A stretch of DNA of 64,000 nucleotides from Iris pallida (taxonomy: Eukaryota > Streptophyta > Magnoliopsida > Asparagales > Iridaceae). The translations under genes were made by a program, and so were the position numbers. Under the pieces are notes generated by a model. The model saw only the letters and a program-made list of their open reading frames with translations, was not told where the DNA came from and ran no database searches. Positions 59,130 through 64,000 of this stretch are shown piece after piece. The number at the start of each line of letters is the position of its first letter. Position 1 is the first letter of the stretch. The DNA is taken from positions 3,980,638-4,044,637 of the forward strand of contig JANAVB010009599.1 in NCBI GenBank assembly GCA_029216955.1. Reading direction: 5' to 3'.

Positions 59130-59530
59130 AGAATTACATGGTCTCCTGCAAGGCAAAGAACTTCCCCTTCTTCATCACGCCCACTATGTACGTAGTAAAA
59201 TTTTGCATATGCCTTTGAAACCCCCCAAAACCAACACAGTCATCTAACCAAACCAAAACAAAAAATTCAAAAAGTTTCCAAAGAACTTCCAAACCTAATG
59301 GCTCATTGTTGGTTCGAAATACGATTCCTGGAAAATCATGCAACCATACTGGCACTCCCCTACAATACCCAAAAAATCATTTACAAATTACAATCCACAT
59401 TCCCAAAACAAGAATAGAAAAAAAGTAGCGATGAAGGGACTAATGAAGTGGATCAAGTATATTCTGGCATCGTAGACGATCTTGACAAACTTGTTGAGGC
59501 CTAAGCGGTCTTCGACAGCTTATACTTTTT
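59130..59530 (-). pseudogene. Captured beta-galactosidase (GH35) exons
   Basis: Three minus-strand blocks lie in the order of the GH35 catalytic domain. They are DRLGLNKFVKIVYDARIYLI with HFISPFIA (59515-59425), then GVPVWLHDFPGIVFRTNNEP (59361-59296) preceded by an AG acceptor, then HMQNFTTYIVGVMKKGKFFA (59209-59150). A frameshift then leads to VILAQ. The family's IGPxxAAEW segment is damaged (SPFIATFF) and the Glu-containing NEYG motif is not preserved. Plant GH35 enzymes act in the cell wall on beta-galactosyl side chains. This fragment covers only part of the barrel and cannot be active. Confidence 0.85.
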
Positions 59531-59716
59531 TGATGACATGTTTGAACATTTTTAGAGTTGTCAATAAAATTTTCGTATGCTACCTCTTTTGATTTATTAC
59601 TTAGGAATTTCCACAAGCAGTTGATATGCACTACATAGATAACAGACAAGCACTATGTTATGTACCTGGCATGGACACGACTTCAAATTCCCCCTTCCAA
59701 GTTGAAACTCAACCGT

Positions 59717-60010
59717 TCAGTCGCAAATCATAGTTGGCTCCAGTTCGTGATCGTCCTTTCTGTGGACCACTCGGCCCATGGTTTCCTCGATCGACGACAG
59801 TTGTGGGGTTGGCATGGATTCATCGACAGAAAAGACAGGACGAGGTGAATGAGGGCTCATCGGGAGCAAAGGAGGAGGAATCTGTACCACCATGTCCGTA
59901 ACCGATGCCAAGAGTAGACGTTGTGGCTTGAGTGCGGCTGACGAGTCTGGTATAGAGGAATGAACTCTTCCGCCTCCTCTTCATCTTCTTAGAGTTTGTG
60001 TAGGGGTTTG
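59717..60010 (-). pseudogene. 5' leader and first-exon-like sequence of the non-autonomous CACTA
   Basis: The minus strand has a C-rich leader with AAACCCTCC and AACCTAACCCTACATCC (60110-60050). ATG 59989 follows, giving MKRRRKSSFLYTRLVSRTQA to a stop, and in another frame MASVTDMVVQIPPPLLPMSP from 59911. It looks like the 5' UTR and first exon of a plant gene placed at the head of the captured exons. Source gene not identified. Confidence 0.4.
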
Positions 60011-60464
60011 TAGATCAGCTACGAGAGAAGATATGGGTTTTTGTGGATGTAGGGTTAGGTTTTTCGATCGGAAGAGTGGAGCAGCATTTGAGTGTAGGAA
60101 TTGGAGGGTTTTAGGAGGGAAAGGGCAAAATATTAGAGGGAAAGGAAAATAATGCTACAATATTTTCCTTTTATAATATTCTACGTTTCTTAACAAAACG
60201 TTGGTAAATATCTTGATGTTTAAGACAAACGTAGAGAAGACAATATTTTTTAACGTTTAATATAGAAGGTCGGTATTTTCCTATCTAAGACGACTTAAAC
60301 ATAAACGTCGAGAAAAAAATGCCGATAATCCTCGAATTTTAAGAGCAAACGTTGGTATTTTCCAACGTCTATTATATAATGTCGGCATGTCATGCCTAAG
60401 ACGATATTTCCATAAACGTTGAAAGAAAAAAACGTCGGAAAAACCCTATTTTCTTGTAGTGAGT

Positions 60465-61787
60465 GATATCATGTGTTTGCTTCTCAATAAGAGATTCGGT
60501 ATCGTGTAAGCTTAACTTAAGCTTAGATACCTCCTCAGTCTTTTTTGTGGTTGTAGTGTTTCTAACATTTTCCAATAAGTATGAAAGTCTATGGATCTCA
60601 GCTTCATGAGCCGTGATTTTATCCTTGGCATGTTTATATTTGTTAATAACCTTTTTGTGGTCTTCAAGTAGATCACTAAAGGCATCACCTAGTTCATCAA
60701 AAGAAAAGTCGTCAAGAGAATCATTTACCTTATCTAAAGGTGGCATTAGGCAGACATTTGCCGTGTCTTGCGGAGAGTCCTCTTCTTCGTCTGAATCATT
60801 GGCCTCGTTTCGTGCCAGATGCTAGTGTTGGCATACTTCATTGAGGTTGGCTTCTTGTACGGCTTTTCGTATATGCTTCCTTTGTTTGCTACAGGACAAT
60901 CTTTTCTGACGTGTCCCATCTTCTTGCATCCGAAGCAGGTGGGTTCTTTCTCATCATCTTTTTGTTCCTTCTTCCTTCGGTTAAAGCGTAAAACTTCTTG
61001 AAATTTTAAACCATGAGTGCTTGATCGTCACCTTGGAATCGTTATCATCTGTTTCCTCTGAAATAGTTCTTTGGCGATGAGCTCTTAAGGCAATTTCTTT
61101 TTCTTTTGGAGTAGTTTCTTTAAAATCTTTGAGGTCGAGCTCATGCGTCATCAGCTTGCCTATCAGAGTTTCTAGTGACATAATCGTAAGATCATTTCCT
61201 TCGATAATCGTCGTAACCTCGGGGTTCTAGATCTTCGGCAATCCTCTTAGCACTTTGCGTATCTTCTCATGGTTGGAATATACTTTGCCAAGGAAAGATA
61301 GAGGGTTGACGATGTCGAGGAATCTGGTGAATTTGAGTAATCGTCTCATTTGGCTTCATTTTGAATGCCTCGTATTCTTGTATCAGACGGCTGATCTTTG
61401 ATTCTTTAACCTGTGTGGTTCCTTTATGAGTTACCTCCAGAAGCCTCCATACTTCGTGTGAGGTGGAGCATGTAGAGACCCAGTTGAATTCAGTCATGTC
61501 TATTGCATAGAAGAGAGAATATTAGCCCTAGCATCTAGACTTGCCTTTTTCTTTTTCTGGTCAGAATATTTTTCGTGGAGTTTTTCAACAAGAGTCCCCT
61601 CGATAGCTATTCTGGTAGGTTTCTTGTAACCATCCGTGATGATGGTCCACAAATCAAAGTCTAGAGACTTGAGATAAAAACTCATCCTAGTTTTCCAATA
61701 GGTGTTGTTAGTTTCGTCAAATAGGGGTGGCCTATTTGTGGACTGTCCCTCACCATAGTTGGAAAAGGTAGGTTGTGTGGTAGCCAT
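60465..61787 (-). pseudogene. Copia gag N-terminal part
   Basis: The gag starts at ATG 61787 with MATTQPTFSNYGEGQSTNRP, then PLFDETNNTYWKTRMSFYL, the DUF4219/UBN2-type gag start of SIRE-like elements. TAG near 61500 interrupts it; TCSTSHEVWRLLEVTHKGTT and KISRLIQEYEAFKMKPNETI follow. A CCHC knuckle CFGCKKMGHVRKDC lies at about 60937-60895. A coiled-coil-like segment follows (DELGDAFSDLLEDHKKVINK, 60690-60470). The CACTA insertion cuts it at 60464. Confidence 0.85.
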
Positions 61788-61825
61788 GGATCAGCTCTAG
61801 GATGTTAATCCAATATAAGAGAACA

Positions 61826-61840
61826 AAGCTCTGATAGCAA
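61826..61840 (-). other. Copia primer binding site
   Basis: The minus strand reads TTGCTATCAGAGCTT next to the LTR end TTTCA. It differs by one base from the usual initiator-Met site TTGGTATCAGAGC. Confidence 0.75.
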
Positions 61841-62829
61841 TGAAAGTACGTATAGGCAACTCTAGGGGGATGAATAGAATATGTGTTGATAATACCCAAT
61901 TAAAAATTAACTCTATTCATGTCTAACCAATAGAAATAATAATCAGAGTATAAGTGCAGAATATAATAGAGATCAGAGAAGCATATGCAGATATAACAGT
62001 TTTTAACCTGGTTTCCCTCATGGAGACAAGTCCATGCCTGAGAACTCTAGCTCAGGATTGAAATCCACTATTTGTGAAATAGCGTACAACCACGTGCCTT
62101 TACTCAGAAGAGCACGCCAACTTCTTACAGATTCACGGATGGCAAAACTTGGAATTGTCCAAGTGACTTCTTTTAAAACTCTTGCACAAAAAGTTCTAGT
62201 TGACTCGCACTGAGCACCTTGGGGGCTTGGAAAGTTCTAGTTGACTCGCACTAAGCTCTTGAATGTATAAGCTATAGGAGAAGAGAAGATGAGAAGATTG
62301 GATGACTGAAAATGAGAGAAATCAAGGCCTATATATACTAGTCCAGAGAGATAGAGTTCGGCCAGAACTCAGTCACAAATATTCAAATATTTAGCAGTTG
62401 GACATCTAGAAGCCAGCAAGCCCTAAATTAGGTCCTAAAATTAAGGGGTAGAGTTCAGCCCAAAATCTGTGTGGGGCAGAGTTCGGCCCAAACTCTGTCT
62501 CCTAGGGGATAAAAAGTTAAGTGGGCTATTTGGGCTTTGTCAGTTTTAGAGTTTGTTTGGTGGAGTTTGGGTATTATGTCTAGGGTTGAGATACTTAGTG
62601 CGACTCAACTTACAATAGCTTAGACTCAATAAAAAGTAAAAGTACAGACTTAGAGTACAAGTAATAGCAGCATTGTCGAAGCAATCGTCGATGATGTCTA
62701 TCTTGACCAATATGTGATAATATTCTGCTTTGGAGCGTGATGGAACTTGATGTGTCAAGTTGGATTATAACAGATATCGCATTGTTAATTGTCAAGATTA
62801 GGTTGACTGCGATCAAGTTTGGATCAACA
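61841..62829 (-). mobile_element. Copia 5' LTR
   Basis: 989 bases, from TGAAAGTACG to GGATCAACA on the plus strand. It preserves the empty target site of the Tat/Ogre insertion (TTGGAATTGTCCAAG). The TATA-like TATATATACTAG is near 62330, with GTTCGGCCAGAAC (62356-62368) and related words upstream in element sense. The 5-base duplication AAGTC follows at 62830-62834. Confidence 0.92.
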
Positions 62830-64000
62830 AAGTCCAATATACTAATAAAAAGATTTGTCCAGCAGGAAATAAAAATAATAATTGTTCGGGTAAGACATCC
62901 TGAAACCACAATAAAAGGAAATAAAGTAAACAACTATATCCCTGAAAAGAAAGAAAGTAGAGTAGCAAGTCTAAAATAAAAGGCATGTCTGGCACTGTCT
63001 CGTCCTCCTGCGAATGTATGACTCCAGTCTCGACTCCAGAACCGTAAACCTCGGGTAGTCCTACCCTCAAACTAAGACTGAAGAGATAACCAGGTCCTCA
63101 GGGGACTAGCAAGATACATAAAACATGCATACTATGATAGTTTATAATATGCGAGAAAATAGGAAACAACTGCTACAACAAGAATGAAGATCTCATGGAA
63201 GGACTCTTTGATCATGACATGTCATATGAAAAGTAATACTAAGTATTGCTACAAATGTATCGAATGACCGTAGCCCTGTGTGGTACTCCCGGTCCTATAG
63301 CTAGTAGTCTTGCGTAGTACTTCTAAGTATAGTATGTCTCTATCGTAGCCCTGTCGTGGGTCTTCCGAGTCAAGAGTGGTCATATAGCCAATCCTAGTAT
63401 TAGTAGAGGCTCAAGTCAAAGTAACATGGAACCCGTGATCGAGTCAAAGTATCATGGCACAGGTGATCAAGTCAAGTCACTCAAGTAAACAACATTTTTG
63501 AAGTCATGTGTGTAAATATATAGAAATAACTAATATAGAAATAAGTGATAACAGGCAAGAGACATAGAAATAAATAATGGCAACATAGCAAATATGAATA
63601 GAAAATGAGACATGAACAAAAATGAATAATAAGAATATGTATGTAAGTAAACTGTAGAAAGTTGGTAAGGTATACTTGCCTGGTGGTCGCACGTTGAACC
63701 AACAATATCCAACCACTCATCGAGCCACAAAGTCAAACTCCCGCAAATGTCTCCAGATGCTGAAACAGACATCACCAACGTGTTTTTCATAAGTAAAATG
63801 TCTAACTTTGACTATCCACAAGACTAATTTTGGACATGGGGGCAAAATAGTAATTTTGGGCCAAAACAGTATCCGTCGTTGGACCTGCTTTGCACCAAAA
63901 AATGTGTCGGAACCTATGGTCTCTAAAGTTTATAAATTATATACCTATGAATCCAATTTTTTGATACGAACCCAAAGATATATCCAGATTTGGATTCCGA
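62830..64000 (-). mobile_element. Outer part of the 5' LTR of the old gag-only gypsy element
   Basis: Resumes after the copia insertion. 63016-63990 is homologous (about 85-90 percent by eye) to 11141-12060 plus 20551 onward and to 24475-25430. 62835-63015 has no counterpart in those copies. It contains no coding sequence and runs off the window. Confidence 0.6.

Larger units (their letters stand above)
53668..60461 (-). mobile_element. Non-autonomous CACTA transposon with captured gene fragments
   Basis: Its ends are CACTACAAGAAAAT at 53668 and the exact inverse at 60461, flanked by the 3-base duplication AGT (53665-53667 and 60462-60464). Subterminal regions (53700-54010 and 60170-60440) are rich in AACGTCGG / AACGTTGG words. 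No CACTA transposase is present. The interior holds exon pieces of several host genes on the minus strand (see separate entries) and long AT-rich stretches without recognisable content. Strand is given as that of the captured exons. It is inserted in copia gag and does not share terminal or subterminal words with the 7616-10745 CACTA. Confidence 0.92.
29818..62829 (-). mobile_element. Ty1/copia element (SIRE-like) carrying three nested insertions
   Basis: The two LTRs are 61841-62829 (5' in element sense) and 29818-30140 plus 45783-46441 (3', split by the Tat/Ogre insertion). The target duplication AAGTC is perfect at 29813-29817 and 62830-62834. Coding order on the minus strand is gag, protease, integrase, reverse transcriptase, RNase H, as in copia. 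An extra ORF with its own leader follows pol. An initiator-Met-type primer site (CTATCAGAGCT) adjoins the 5' LTR. Without insertions the element is about 9.3 kb. All coding parts carry stops and shifts, so it is inactive. Confidence 0.92.

Noticed and set aside
59090..59225. Frame reading AYAKFYYVHSGRDEEGEVLC
   Set aside because: Out of frame with the beta-galactosidase match MQNFTTYIVGVMKKGKFF on the same bases.

Overview
This is a stretch of nuclear plant DNA, almost certainly from a flowering plant. It is made almost entirely of transposable elements nested inside one another; I see no intact host gene and no tRNA or rRNA gene. Family names below come from reading motifs and terminal structures by eye, without database searches.

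Layout, left to right. (1) 1-5327: the 3' end and 4.1-kb 3' LTR of a Tekay-like Ty3/gypsy element. It sits inside the ORF1 of a Tat/Ogre-type gypsy element (5328-7615, minus strand), which itself interrupts a CACTA DNA transposon (7616-10745). (2) 7773-25939: a tandem duplication of about 4.8 kb, whose unit is the CACTA 3' half plus part of an old gypsy LTR. Only unit 1 carries a later insertion, a gag-only LTR element (12045-20550; two 3.4-kb LTRs, TSD CTTAT). (3) 24078-29817: an old minus-strand gag-only gypsy element, comprising a 3' LTR with a palindromic (AT)n block, a degenerate gag, and the inner end of its 5' LTR. (4) 29818-62829: a minus-strand Ty1/copia element (TSD AAGTC) inserted in that 5' LTR, which resumes at 62830-64000.

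The copia element carries three insertions. A Tat/Ogre-type gypsy element (30141-45782, TSD TTATC/TTGTC) is in its 3' LTR. A solo LTR (51368-52620, TSD AGCAT) is in pol. A 6.8-kb non-autonomous CACTA element (53668-60461, TSD AGT) is in gag.

Two parts stand out. The Tat/Ogre element has, opposite to gag-pol, what looks like a complete antisense transcription unit: TATA box, four exons with GT-AG introns, a plant-mobile-domain-like protein ending in a coiled coil, and a polyA signal. A second small antisense gene follows, with its own TATA box and an upstream array of ACGG-N5-CCGT palindromes. The U3 of the 3' LTR and the large antisense gene are head to head and share a dense array of TGCGCA words. 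The non-autonomous CACTA has captured exon pieces of at least three unrelated host genes (glutamate-cysteine ligase, an IRE-type AGC kinase, a GH35 beta-galactosidase), all on the minus strand and partly with intact splice sites.

Target-site duplications and nesting order allow a relative chronology. The old gag-only element came first, then the CACTA and the copia, then the tandem duplication, then the 12045-20550 element, the Tat/Ogre copies and the Tekay copy; the last steps cannot all be ordered against each other.
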